Assembly: GCF_016591715.1 (NCBI RefSeq)
Contig: NZ_AP024109.1
Span: 4,402,001-4,466,000, forward strand
Direction of reading: 5' to 3'
Length of the DNA: 64,000 bases
Source of the DNA: Mesorhizobium sp. J8
GTDB taxonomy: Bacteria; Pseudomonadota; Alphaproteobacteria; Rhizobiales; Rhizobiaceae
In this document: in pieces, positions 16,925 to 25,355 of the stretch
Layout: each line of letters begins with the position of its first letter
How positions within the stretch are numbered: position 1 is the stretch's first letter
Translations under genes and position numbers: made by a program
The notes under the pieces: model-generated
The model's database searches: none
Told to the model about the DNA's origin: nothing
Seen by the model: only the letters and a program-made list of their open reading frames with translations

Positions 16925-19567
16925 ATGTCGGGCTTTTCCGAGGACATGCCTTTTTTCGATGAACCGAATGCGCGGCCGGCGGCGGCCCCATCCGGCATAG
17001 CCGCGCGCGCCATGGCGGCGCGCAGCGGCCAGAACAGCGCGCCCGATTACCTGAAGGGCTTGAACCCGGAGCAGCGGCTCGCCGTCGAGACGACCGAAGG
17101 GCCGGTCCTGGTGCTGGCCGGCGCCGGCACCGGCAAGACGCGGGTGCTCACCACGCGCATCGCCCACATCCTCGCCACCGGCAGGGCCTTCCCCTCGCAG
17201 ATCCTGGCCGTCACCTTCACCAACAAGGCCGCGCGCGAGATGAAGCAGCGCATCGGCTTCCTGATCGGTGAAGGCAATGTCGAGGGCATGCCCTGGCTCG
17301 GCACCTTCCATTCGATCGGCGTCAAGCTGCTTCGCCGCCACGCCGAGCTTGCCGGGCTGAAATCGGATTTCACCATCCTCGACACCGATGACGTGGTACG
17401 GCTGATCAAGCAGTTGATCCAGGCCGAAGGGCTGGACGACAAGCGCTGGCCGGCCAAGACCTTCGCCCAGATGCTCGACAACTGGAAGAACAAGGGCCTC
17501 GGCCCCGACGAGATTCCGGAAGGCGATGCGCGCAGCTTCGGCAACGGCAAGGGCCGTCAGCTCTACAAGGCCTATCAGGAACGGCTGCAGACGCTGAATT
17601 CCTGCGACTTCGGCGACTTGCTCTATCATCCGATCCGCATCTTCCGCGCCTATCCGGACGTGCTGAAGGAATATCACCGCAAGTTCAAATACATCCTGGT
17701 CGACGAGTACCAGGACACCAACACCGCGCAGTATATGTGGCTGCGCCTTTTGGCGCAGCGGCCCCATGCAGGGCGCTCTGCAAGTTCCGACTCGGCCGAA
17801 GGCCGCAAGCCCGACCGTGCCTCCGAGCGGTTGCGAGGCCCGCGCGGAGGGCCCGCGCCGGCAGGCGCGGAACAGCCCGTGAGCGTGAATATTTGCTGCG
17901 TCGGTGACGACGACCAGTCGATCTATGGCTGGCGCGGCGCCGAGGTCGATAACATCCTGCGCTTCGACAAGGACTTCCCGGGCGCCACCATCATCCGTCT
18001 GGAGCGCAACTACCGCTCCACGGCGCATATCCTTGGCGCCGCTTCCCACCTCATCGCCCACAATGAGGGCCGTTTCGGCAAGACGCTGTTCACCGACCGC
18101 GACGACCCCGAGGACGACAAGGTTCATGTCCACGCCGCCTGGGACTCGGAGGAAGAAGCGCGCGCCATCGGCGACGCCATCGAGGTCTATCAGCGCCAGA
18201 AGCACAATCTGAATGACATGGCGATTCTCGTCCGCGCGTCCTTCCAGATGCGCGCCTTCGAAGACCGCTTCATCACGCTGGGCTTGAACTACCGCGTCAT
18301 CGGCGGTCCGCGCTTCTACGAGCGCCTAGAGATCCGCGACGCGCTTGCCTTCTTCCGCGTCGTCGCCAACGGCGGCGACGACCTCGCCTTCGAGCGCATC
18401 GTCAACGTGCCGAAGCGCGGGCTCGGCGAAGCCACCATCCGCCAGATCCACGACACCGCGCGCGCCATGCGCGTGCCGATGCTGGAAGCGGCGGCGACAC
18501 TCGCCGAAAGCGACGAGCTGAAGCCGAAGCCGCGCGCGGCACTGCGCGAGGTCGCAGCCAATTTCGAACGCTGGCAGAAGGCGCTGGAGACCACGCCGCA
18601 TACCGAGCTCGCCGAGACCATCCTGGAGGAGAGCGGCTACACGGATATGTGGAAGAACGACCGTTCGGCGGAGGCGCCCGGGCGGCTGGAGAACCTCAAG
18701 GAACTGATCCGCTCCATGGAGGAGTACGAATCGTTGCGTGCCTTCCTCGAGCACGTCGCGCTGGTGATGGAGGCCGAGCAAGGCGAGTCGCTCGACGCGG
18801 TCTCGATCATGACGCTGCATTCGGCCAAGGGCCTCGAATTCGAGACCGTGTTCCTCCCCGGCTGGGAGGAAGGCCTGTTTCCGCACCAACGCGCGCTGGA
18901 CGAAGGCGGCCGATCGGGCCTGGAGGAGGAACGCCGGCTTGCCTATGTTGGCCTGACGCGGGCGAAGAAGAACCTGCATATCTGGTTCGTCTCCAACCGC
19001 CTGATCCACGGCCTGTGGCAATCGACGATCCCGTCGCGCTTCCTCGACGAACTGCCGGAGAGCCATGTCGATGTCGCCGACGGCGGCAATTCCTACGGCG
19101 GCTATGGCAACCCCTATGGCGGCGGCGCTTTCGCCTCAGGGCGTGGCGGCGGCCGGCAGAACCCCTACGGCGCCTCGCGCTTCGACAATATTGGCGCCAA
19201 GGACCAGGGCAGCTTTTCCAACACCTATGCGACGCCCGGCTGGCAGCGCGCGCAGGCCAACCGCACCGAAGCGACCGACCGCAACTGGGGCACCCGCTCC
19301 GGCCACCAGGTCGAGCGCATCGGCTATGGCGAGACCGACAGCGGCTACGGCGCCGGCCGCACCTCGGTGAAGGGCCGCACCATCGAGGGCGAGCTGGTCG
19401 CGAAATCCGTCGCCGACACGCCGTCGGCCTTCAATGTCGGCGACCGCGTCTTCCACCAGAAATTCGGCAACGGCAACATCGCCGCCATCGACGGCAACAA
19501 GCTCACCATCGACTTCGACAAGGCGGGGCAGAAACGCGTGCTGGACGGGTTCGTCGCACCGGTGTGA
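16925..19567 (+). CDS. uvrD: UvrD/PcrA-type superfamily 1 DNA helicase with an in-frame insertion
   Basis: An 880-residue 3'-5' helicase for nucleotide-excision and mismatch repair. The Walker A motif GAGTGKT is at 66-72, motif II DEYQD at 260-264, motif III GDDDQSIYGWRG near 325, and the later motifs QxxRxxxE and VxLTRAKK follow. An extra segment of about 40 residues (roughly 279-318, Ser/Arg/Gly/Pro-rich) separates motif II from motif III, where homologues normally have about 25 residues in all. The C-terminal part has a Gly/Tyr-rich linker (about 720-770) and the Tudor-like PcrA tail (VGDRVFHQKFGNGNI). The insertion does not break the frame. Confidence 0.92.
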   Translation: MSGFSEDMPFFDEPNARPAAAPSGIAARAMAARSGQNSAPDYLKGLNPEQRLAVETTEGPVLVLAGAGTGKTRVLTTRIAHILATGRAFPSQILAVTFTNKAAREMKQRIGFLIGEGNVEGMPWLGTFHSIGVKLLRRHAELAGLKSDFTILDTDDVVRLIKQLIQAEGLDDKRWPAKTFAQMLDNWKNKGLGPDEIPEGDARSFGNGKGRQLYKAYQERLQTLNSCDFGDLLYHPIRIFRAYPDVLKEYHRKFKYILVDEYQDTNTAQYMWLRLLAQRPHAGRSASSDSAEGRKPDRASERLRGPRGGPAPAGAEQPVSVNICCVGDDDQSIYGWRGAEVDNILRFDKDFPGATIIRLERNYRSTAHILGAASHLIAHNEGRFGKTLFTDRDDPEDDKVHVHAAWDSEEEARAIGDAIEVYQRQKHNLNDMAILVRASFQMRAFEDRFITLGLNYRVIGGPRFYERLEIRDALAFFRVVANGGDDLAFERIVNVPKRGLGEATIRQIHDTARAMRVPMLEAAATLAESDELKPKPRAALREVAANFERWQKALETTPHTELAETILEESGYTDMWKNDRSAEAPGRLENLKELIRSMEEYESLRAFLEHVALVMEAEQGESLDAVSIMTLHSAKGLEFETVFLPGWEEGLFPHQRALDEGGRSGLEEERRLAYVGLTRAKKNLHIWFVSNRLIHGLWQSTIPSRFLDELPESHVDVADGGNSYGGYGNPYGGGAFASGRGGGRQNPYGASRFDNIGAKDQGSFSNTYATPGWQRAQANRTEATDRNWGTRSGHQVERIGYGETDSGYGAGRTSVKGRTIEGELVAKSVADTPSAFNVGDRVFHQKFGNGNIAAIDGNKLTIDFDKAGQKRVLDGFVAPV
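17761..17885 (+). repeat. GC-rich palindromic insertion inside uvrD
   Basis: About 120 bases in frame within uvrD that encode the extra segment between motifs II and III. The stretch contains short inverted repeats, for example CGCGCC-GGCA-GGCGCG and GGCC-GAA-GGCC. Its codon and residue mix (Arg, Gly, Pro, Ser) is unlike the flanking helicase. It looks like a palindromic element that landed in frame. Boundaries are approximate, since no second copy is in this window. Confidence 0.5.
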
Positions 19568-19575
19568 CCGGCTCC

Positions 19576-19662
19576 TCACCTGTACCGTGCCTGGTTCCAT
19601 TTGTGCCCGAGCAGCGACAGGATGATGATCAGCCCGTTGAAGAACTGCACGTAGAAGCCGCC
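19576..19662 (-). pseudogene. Relic of the C-terminal end of a membrane permease gene
   Basis: The minus strand encodes 28 residues ending in a stop (GGFYVQFFNGLIIILSLLGHK, then WNQARYR) with no start codon and no homologous-looking sequence upstream. A hydrophobic helix with a short charged tail is typical of the last segment of an ABC-type sugar permease; that family call is a guess. The intergenic context and broken upstream sequence indicate a deletion remnant left after uvrD. Confidence 0.45.
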
Positions 19663-19678
19663 GGCCGCTTCGCGGCCA

Positions 19679-19699
19679 CCTTCCCCACAAGGGGGAAGG
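19679..19699. repeat. Intergenic hairpin CCTTCCCC-ACAAG-GGGGAAGG
   Basis: A perfect 8-bp stem with a 5-base loop, next to the permease relic between uvrD and the esterase-like gene. It resembles the short C-rich/G-rich inverted repeats common between genes in mesorhizobia and, loosely, the hairpin at 34464. It could act as a terminator for uvrD. Confidence 0.5.
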
Positions 19700-19828
19700 A
19701 GAATCCCAGCCTGTCACGCAACCATCACGTTCACGTCCTAGACCGCTCGACGGCAGGGGCTGCCCGCATCGCCGGTGCCGCGCCCTTTTGAGCCATTGGC
19801 CGCTCTGCTCGTCACGAAGGGGACATCC

Positions 19829-21310
19829 ATGAAACATCTCACCCGAACCGCCGCGCTTGGGGCGGCACTCGCCCTGTTCACCGCCATGACGCCGGCGCTC
19901 GCCGATGGCGTTGCCTATGTCAACAAGGGGCTGGTCGGCGTCGGCCGCATTCCGGCCAGCCAGAAGGACAAGTTCGGTGAGACGTTCGGTTCGGGCTCCG
20001 GCATGGCGATAGACACCAAGTCCTGGGCACGCGACGGCGCGGGCTACAAGGGTTCGCTCTGGCTGCTGCCGGATCGCGGCTACAATGTCGTCGGCACCAC
20101 CGATTATCGCCCGCGCCTCAACACCATCTCGATCGAGCTGACCCCGACCGCCCCGGGCGCGGCGCCGGCCGCCGGGCAGGAACAGACCGGCGTCAAGGCG
20201 ACGCTCGCCGACACCATGCTCCTGACCGACGACAAGGGCGCCGACGCCACCGGCCTCGATCCGCTGAACGGCGTGCGCGAAGCAGCCGGCGAGATGCCGA
20301 TCCTGCCGCAGGCCGACAACGGCAAGTTGGCGCTGGACGACGAGGCGATCGTGCGCCTGCCCGACGGCACGATGTTCATCTCCGACGAATACGGCCCCAA
20401 CATCTACCGGTTATCGGCCGAAGGCCGCCTGATGTCGGCGACGCAGCCGCCCGCGGCGCTGGTGCCCATGCGCCACGGCAAACCCAACTTCGCTTCCGAC
20501 AATCCTGGCCCGGGCGCCGCCGAACCCGATCCGAAGGATCCCGAGACCGGCCGCCAGAACAACCAGGGCCTCGAAGGCATGTCGATGACGCCGGACGGCA
20601 AGTTCCTGATCGCCGTGCTGCAGTCGGCAACCCGCCAGGACGGCGGCGATTCCGGCTCGACGCGCCAGAACACCCGCGCGCTGGTCTATGATGCCTCCGA
20701 TCCCGCCCATCTCAAGCTGGCGCATGAATATGTCGTGCCGTTGCCGGTGTTCAAAGACGCCAACGGCAAGACCAAGGTGGCCGCCCAGAGCGAGATCGTC
20801 GCGCTCTCCGACAAGAGCTTCTTGATGCTGGCGCGCGACTCCGGCAACGGCCAGGGCCTGAAGGGCGACGAGTCGCTCTACCGCAAGATCGAGATCGTCG
20901 ACCTTTCCGCCGCGACCGACATCGCCAACGGACCGTTCGACGCCGCGGACAAGCCGGTCGCGCCGAAGGGGGTGCTCGACCCGTCGGTGACGCCTGCCAA
21001 GCTGACCTCCTTCATCGACATCAACGACAAGGGCGAGCTCGGCCGCTTCGGCCTGCACAACGGCGCGCCGAACGACAGGAACAACCTGTCCGAGAAGTGG
21101 GAGGCCATGTCGCTGGTCAGCGTGCTCGATCCGAAGCTCCCCGACGACTATTTCCTGTTCGTCGCCAACGACAACGACTTCCTCACCCAGGACGGCTTCC
21201 AGGTCGGCGCGCCCTACAAAGCCGAGGACGGCGCCGATGTCGACACCACTTTCCTGGTCTATCAGGTCACCCTGCCTGGACTTTCCGGGAACAGCCTCGC
21301 TGCTAACTAG
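19829..21310 (+). CDS. Secreted esterase-like activity of phytase family protein
   Basis: 493 residues with a Sec signal peptide (residues 1-25, ending TPALADG). The rest matches the phytase-like beta-propeller family annotated as having esterase-like activity. Recognisable parts are GSGMAIDT, the LPDRGYNVVGTTDYRPR segment, ISDEYGPNIYRLS, and NNQGLEGMSMTPDGK. It should act in the periplasm, and a phosphoester substrate is possible but unproven. The start is the ATG at 19829 after GAAGGGG; the extension to 19775 has no ribosome-binding site and would bury the signal peptide. Two hairpins follow the gene. Confidence 0.85.
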   Translation: MKHLTRTAALGAALALFTAMTPALADGVAYVNKGLVGVGRIPASQKDKFGETFGSGSGMAIDTKSWARDGAGYKGSLWLLPDRGYNVVGTTDYRPRLNTISIELTPTAPGAAPAAGQEQTGVKATLADTMLLTDDKGADATGLDPLNGVREAAGEMPILPQADNGKLALDDEAIVRLPDGTMFISDEYGPNIYRLSAEGRLMSATQPPAALVPMRHGKPNFASDNPGPGAAEPDPKDPETGRQNNQGLEGMSMTPDGKFLIAVLQSATRQDGGDSGSTRQNTRALVYDASDPAHLKLAHEYVVPLPVFKDANGKTKVAAQSEIVALSDKSFLMLARDSGNGQGLKGDESLYRKIEIVDLSAATDIANGPFDAADKPVAPKGVLDPSVTPAKLTSFIDINDKGELGRFGLHNGAPNDRNNLSEKWEAMSLVSVLDPKLPDDYFLFVANDNDFLTQDGFQVGAPYKAEDGADVDTTFLVYQVTLPGLSGNSLAAN

Positions 21311-21324
21311 TTTCTGCTTCGGTC

Positions 21325-21342
21325 GCATGCCGAGCGGCATGC
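21325..21342 (+). terminator. Hairpin GCATGCCG-AG-CGGCATGC
   Basis: A perfect 8-bp stem 15 bases after the esterase-like gene. There is no clear T run, so termination is only possible, perhaps together with the hairpin at 21371. Confidence 0.35.
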
Positions 21343-21370
21343 GCCCGAGCGCGGAAGAGGTGCATGAGCA

Positions 21371-21399
21371 TCAGGCCTGCGATAGCATCGCAGGCCTGA
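21371..21399 (+). terminator. Strong 13-bp hairpin between the esterase-like gene and the MATE gene
   Basis: Two perfect 13-bp arms (TCAGGCCTGCGAT and its complement) surround a 3-base loop and are followed by TTCATTTT. It may terminate transcription of the upstream gene. It ends 18 bases before the MATE start, so it could also affect that gene's leader. Confidence 0.55.
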
Positions 21400-21417
21400 T
21401 TCATTTTCGGTGCTGCC

Positions 21418-22884
21418 ATGGATGACAAAAAGCCCGCTCGCCGGCGGACCCACGACCTGACCAGCGGCCCTATCCCGCGCACGCTGCTGTTGTTCGCGCT
21501 GCCGGTGCTGGGCTCCAACGTGCTGCAGTCGCTCAACGGCTCGATCAACGCGGTCTGGGTCGGCCGCTTCCTCGGCGAGGCGGCGCTGACGGCGACCTCC
21601 AACGCCAATCTGGTGCTGTTCCTTATCCTCGGCACGGTGTTCGGCATCGGCATGGCGGCGACCATCCTGGTGGCGCAATCGGTCGGCGCCCGCGACCTGC
21701 CCGAGGCGAAGCGCATCGTCGGCACCAGCGCCACCTTCTTCTTCCTCGTCTCGGTCGTGTTCGCCGTCTGCGGCTGGATCTGGGTCGACGCCATCCTCAC
21801 CGGGCTCGGCACGCCGGCCGACGCATTGCCGCTGGCGCGCGCCTATTTGCGCATCATCTTCGTCGCCGTGCCGATGATGAACCTGTTGTCCTTCGTGATG
21901 ACCGTGTTGCGGGGCGCCGGCGACTCCCGAACGCCGTTCGTCTTCATGGCGCTGGCGGTCGTGCTCGACGTCGTGCTCAATCCGCTGCTGATCCGCGGCA
22001 TCGGTCCCTTCCCCGAGCTCGGCATCGCCGGCTCGGCGACCTCGACGCTTGTAGGCCAGACGGTCAGCGTGATCGCCATCCTGATCGTGCTTTATGCGCG
22101 CAAGCATCCACTGCGGCTGGCGAGCGCCGACCTCGCGCTGCTCAGGCCCGATCCGGCCTTGCTGCGCATCGTCGTCTTCAAGGGCGTTCCGATGGGCCTG
22201 CAGATGATCGTCATCTCGGCCGCGGCGCTGACGGTGATGGGCATCGTCAACTCCTATGGCTCGCAGGTCGCCGCCGCTTACGGCATCGCAGCCCAGCTCT
22301 GGACCTATATCCAGATGCCGGCCCTGGCGATCGGCGCCGCCGTTTCCTCTATGGCGGCGCAGAATGTTGGCGCCGGCCGCTGGGACCGCATCGGCAAGGT
22401 CGCGGCCTCGGGCGTCGGCTTCAACCTGGTGCTGACCGGCGCGCTGGTGGCGCTGCTTTTCGCCTTCGACCGCCCGGTGCTCAGCCTTTTCCTCAGCAAC
22501 GACAGCGCGGCGATCGACATCGCCGCCCACATCAACAAGGTGGCGTCCTGGTCGTTCATCCTGTTCGGCGTCACGATCGTGCTGTTCGCCACGGTGCGCG
22601 CCACCGGCGCCGTCATGCCGCCGCTGATCATCCTGATCATCTCGGTGTTGATCATCCGCACCGGCTTTGCCTATTCGATGCGCAGCATCATCGGCCAGGA
22701 GGCGCTGTGGTGGAGCTTTCCGGCCGGCTCGATCGCCTCGCTCGTGCTCGCCGCGGCCTATTACCGCTTCGGCCGCTGGCGCACGATGCATATGATCGAG
22801 GACCGGCCAGCAGCCGGCGAGCCGCCCGACACCGGCCTCGGGGTGCCGCGCCAGCGCGCGCAACTCCTGCCGGAGACCGAATAG
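21418..22884 (+). CDS. MATE-family multidrug/toxin efflux transporter
   Basis: A 488-residue membrane protein with twelve hydrophobic helices in two MATE repeats. The N-terminal motif (PRTLLLFALPVLGSNVLQSLNG, residues 21-42) and the AATILVAQSVGA segment are typical of the DinF/NorM group. These antiporters use Na+ or H+ to export cationic drugs or metabolites. The ribosome-binding site is weak, and a strong hairpin lies 18 bases upstream. The stop is one base from that of the convergent MFS gene. Confidence 0.9.
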   Translation: MDDKKPARRRTHDLTSGPIPRTLLLFALPVLGSNVLQSLNGSINAVWVGRFLGEAALTATSNANLVLFLILGTVFGIGMAATILVAQSVGARDLPEAKRIVGTSATFFFLVSVVFAVCGWIWVDAILTGLGTPADALPLARAYLRIIFVAVPMMNLLSFVMTVLRGAGDSRTPFVFMALAVVLDVVLNPLLIRGIGPFPELGIAGSATSTLVGQTVSVIAILIVLYARKHPLRLASADLALLRPDPALLRIVVFKGVPMGLQMIVISAAALTVMGIVNSYGSQVAAAYGIAAQLWTYIQMPALAIGAAVSSMAAQNVGAGRWDRIGKVAASGVGFNLVLTGALVALLFAFDRPVLSLFLSNDSAAIDIAAHINKVASWSFILFGVTIVLFATVRATGAVMPPLIILIISVLIIRTGFAYSMRSIIGQEALWWSFPAGSIASLVLAAAYYRFGRWRTMHMIEDRPAAGEPPDTGLGVPRQRAQLLPETE

Positions 22885-22885
22885 C

Positions 22886-24094
22886 CTACCGGGCGTATCT
22901 GACGCCGAAGCCAAGCGCCACCAGCGAGAAGACGATGATCATGCCGGCAAAGGCCATGCTTGCCACGGTGGCGTTCGCAAGGCTCGACAGGACGCCGATG
23001 CCGATCACCGGCAGCGCGTTGCCGCAGAAACAGCAGATGAAGAAGACCGAGACCACCTCGGCGCGGCGGTCGGCCGGCGCGATCTGGTTCACCACCTGCA
23101 GGCCGCCGCGGTAACCGAGCGCCGCCGCCACGCCGCACACCGCCGTCGCCGCGACCATCACGGCCATCGAGGCATAGACCTGTGCCGCCACGACCAGCGC
23201 CACGGCCGGGATCATCAGCGCCAGCGCGGCGAGCATGGTGGAGCGGGCGGACAACCGCGCGGTGCCGACAATCATCGCCGCCGCCACGATCGACAGTTCG
23301 AAGAACAGGCCACCGGCCTCTGCGTGATTGGTCGCATGGAGCTGCTGCGCCAGGATGCTCGGCGCCAGCGCCGCGTAGAAACCGACCAGCGCCATGGCGC
23401 CGAAACCGGTCACCGCCGGCGCCACGAATTGCGCTCGGATATCGTCGGGCACCGAAAGCCGTGGCCGCAGCGAGACGTCCGAGAGCCGCCCGGGATTGGA
23501 GACCGTTTCCTGCGTGCGCCAGATCAGAACGGTGACCAGCGCAAGCAGGACGAGATAGACGGCAAATGTCAGCCTCAGTGGCCAGGGCGCGTATTGGGCG
23601 AGCAGCCCCGCCACGAGCGCGCCGACCCCAAGCCCGATGAAGTTGGTGCTGGTGGCTATGACGGCGGCGCGCGACTTGTCCTTGCCTTCGATCAGCTCGG
23701 CAAGCCAGGCGGTCCCCGCACCCGCGCCGACACCGATGCCAAGCCCGCTGAGGATGCGGGCGATATCGAGCCAGGCGAGGTTTTCAGCGAAGAGGAAGAA
23801 CAGAGCGCTGACCACGGCAACGCCCATCGCGGCGAGCGCGGCGGGACGGCGGCCGACGACATCCGATACCCGGCCGAAAAACAGCAGCGCCGCCAGGTTG
23901 CCGACGACATAGACGGCATAGACCAGCGTCAGCGTGATCTGCGAGAAGCCGAAGACCTGCTTGTAGATCACGTAGAGCGGGGTCAGCGCGGTGCTGCCGG
24001 CGAACAGCGCGGCGATCATGGCGGCGACGGCGGTCATCGCGGCGCGCCCGCCAAGTTCATTGTCACGCGTCAGGGTTTGAGCGTAGCTGGTCAT
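22886..24094 (-). CDS. Major facilitator superfamily transporter
   Basis: A 402-residue inner-membrane protein with twelve predicted helices. The MFS loop 2-3 motif reads GRVSDVVGRRPAAL, and the second half has the matching pattern GYRGGLQVVNQIAPADRRAE. A drug or small-metabolite efflux role is likely; the substrate is unknown. The start is the ATG at 24094, preceded by CGGAG at six bases; a further ATG at 24121 lacks a site. The gene is convergent with the MATE transporter and diverges from the TMEM175-type gene. Confidence 0.87.
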   Translation of the reverse strand: MTSYAQTLTRDNELGGRAAMTAVAAMIAALFAGSTALTPLYVIYKQVFGFSQITLTLVYAVYVVGNLAALLFFGRVSDVVGRRPAALAAMGVAVVSALFFLFAENLAWLDIARILSGLGIGVGAGAGTAWLAELIEGKDKSRAAVIATSTNFIGLGVGALVAGLLAQYAPWPLRLTFAVYLVLLALVTVLIWRTQETVSNPGRLSDVSLRPRLSVPDDIRAQFVAPAVTGFGAMALVGFYAALAPSILAQQLHATNHAEAGGLFFELSIVAAAMIVGTARLSARSTMLAALALMIPAVALVVAAQVYASMAVMVAATAVCGVAAALGYRGGLQVVNQIAPADRRAEVVSVFFICCFCGNALPVIGIGVLSSLANATVASMAFAGMIIVFSLVALGFGVRYAR

Positions 24095-24231
24095 GGCGAA
24101 CTCCGAGGGTTGCAAGCCCAACGCCGATATAATGGCGCCGTTCCACCCGGCGAACGCCCTCCTGACAATTCTGGCAGGATGGTCAGGCGCGGCATCCTCT
24201 CGTAACGTCTACGCACAGCGAGGGAGGAATC

Positions 24232-24807
24232 ATGGGCAAAGGACGGGTCGAGGCATTCACCGATGGCGTCGTCGCCATCATCATCACCATCATGGTGCTG
24301 GAGCTGAAGGTGCCGCATGGCGAGGACTTTTCCGCTCTTTTGCCGCAGTGGCCGATCTTCTTCTGCTATGTGCTCTCCTTCATCAATGTCGGCATCTACT
24401 GGAACAACCTGCACAACATGTTCCACACCGTACAGCGCGTCGACGGACGCGTGCTCTGGGCTAATCTCAACCTTCTGTTCTGGCTGTCGCTGATGCCGGT
24501 GACCACCGCCTTCATGGGCGAAAATGAATTCGCGCCGGCGCCCGTGGCGGTTTACGGCATCGATCTCGCGCTTTGCGCCGTCGCCTATACCATCCTGGTC
24601 ATCAAGCTGCGCCATCTGCACGGCGCCGACACGACCTTTGCCAAGGCGGTTGGCCACGACAACAAGGGCAAGATCTCGCTGGCGCTCTATATCGTCGCCG
24701 TGTTGCTCAGCTTCCTCAACCAGTGGATCAGCGTGGCGATCTACGTGCTTGTAGCGGCCATCTGGTTCGCACCAGACAAGCGCTTCGAGAGATTGATCGA
24801 AAAATAG
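24232..24807 (+). CDS. TMEM175-family (DUF1211) potassium channel-like protein
   Basis: 191 residues with six hydrophobic helices. The family hallmark RxxxFxDxV is RVEAFTDGVVAI at residues 5-16, followed by TIMVLELKVP. Bacterial TMEM175 homologues form K+-conducting tetramers that lack the usual TVGYG filter. A strong GAGGGAGGAATC precedes the ATG. The gene is monocistronic and convergent with the small helical gene at 24811. Confidence 0.88.
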   Translation: MGKGRVEAFTDGVVAIIITIMVLELKVPHGEDFSALLPQWPIFFCYVLSFINVGIYWNNLHNMFHTVQRVDGRVLWANLNLLFWLSLMPVTTAFMGENEFAPAPVAVYGIDLALCAVAYTILVIKLRHLHGADTTFAKAVGHDNKGKISLALYIVAVLLSFLNQWISVAIYVLVAAIWFAPDKRFERLIEK

Positions 24808-24810
24808 AGC

Positions 24811-25092
24811 TTACTTGCGCATCGCCTTGAGCTTTTCGGCGGTCGTGGCGGCAAGGTCGGCATAGCGTTCCTCCAGCCGCTCGGCCGCCTTGATGATCGA
24901 AAAGTCATGGCCGAACTTCTCCAGCGCCAGCCGCAGCTTCTCGGCGAAATCCGCCTGCTTTTCCAGCGCCGCGAACAGCTTCTTCACCTGCGCCTCGCTG
25001 ATATCGGGATTGGCGAGCATCCTTGGCACCTCGCGGCCCATCTCGTCGCCATTGGCGGTCTGCTCTTTCAGGATTCCGATCCAATCGGTCAA
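24811..25092 (-). CDS. Small helical conserved hypothetical protein (93 aa, TTG start)
   Basis: Begins with Leu/Met-Thr-Asp-Trp-Ile-Gly at a TTG that has AAGGAG eight bases upstream. The body is almost entirely amphipathic helix (SEAQVKKLFAALEKQADFAE, then LRLALEKFGHDFSIIKAAER), probably a coiled coil, and ends in a basic tail. The same frame is open further upstream through the 24-bp repeat array, which would add a VDDLQSQ repeat; the good ribosome-binding site argues against that. It diverges from the SDR gene, and both promoters must lie around the array. I do not recognise a function. Confidence 0.65.
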   Translation of the reverse strand: MTDWIGILKEQTANGDEMGREVPRMLANPDISEAQVKKLFAALEKQADFAEKLRLALEKFGHDFSIIKAAERLEERYADLAATTAEKLKAMRK

Positions 25093-25140
25093 ATGCCGAG
25101 CTCCTTTTTCCGGACAGCATGCGCGGCAGGGGCGGCGATG

Positions 25141-25276
25141 GTCAACCCGTTGCGACTGTAAGTCGTCAACCTGTTGCGACTGTAAGTCGTCAACCTGTTG
25201 CGACTGTAAGTCGTCAACCTGTTGCGACTGTAAGTCGTCAACCCGTTGCGACTGCAAGTCGTCAACCCGTCGCGAC
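25141..25276. repeat. Tandem array of a 24-bp unit (5.7 copies) containing a small palindrome
   Basis: Units start at 25141, 25165, 25189, 25213, 25237 and 25261 (last one partial). Each holds GTTGCGACTGTAAGTC with the palindrome CGACT-GTA-AGTCG; outer copies differ by one or two bases (CCCG for CCTG, GCAAG for GTAAG). The array lies in the 263-base gap between the divergent 93-aa gene and the SDR gene, so a multi-site operator is plausible. There are no spacers, so it is not CRISPR. Confidence 0.85.
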
Positions 25277-25355
25277 AATTGCCGTCGCTGACGCCAGACT
25301 TGCCTCGTTGGCGGCCGGCGCTAAGTTCGGCCCGACCCGAACGAGGATGGAAATC

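Noticed and set aside
25141..25276. CRISPR array
   Set aside because: Repeats are contiguous 24-bp units with no unique spacers, and no cas genes are present.
25093..25278. Protein extension with VDDLQSQ repeats for the 24811 gene
   Set aside because: It is just the repeat array read through in frame; a TTG with a strong ribosome-binding site lies at 25092.
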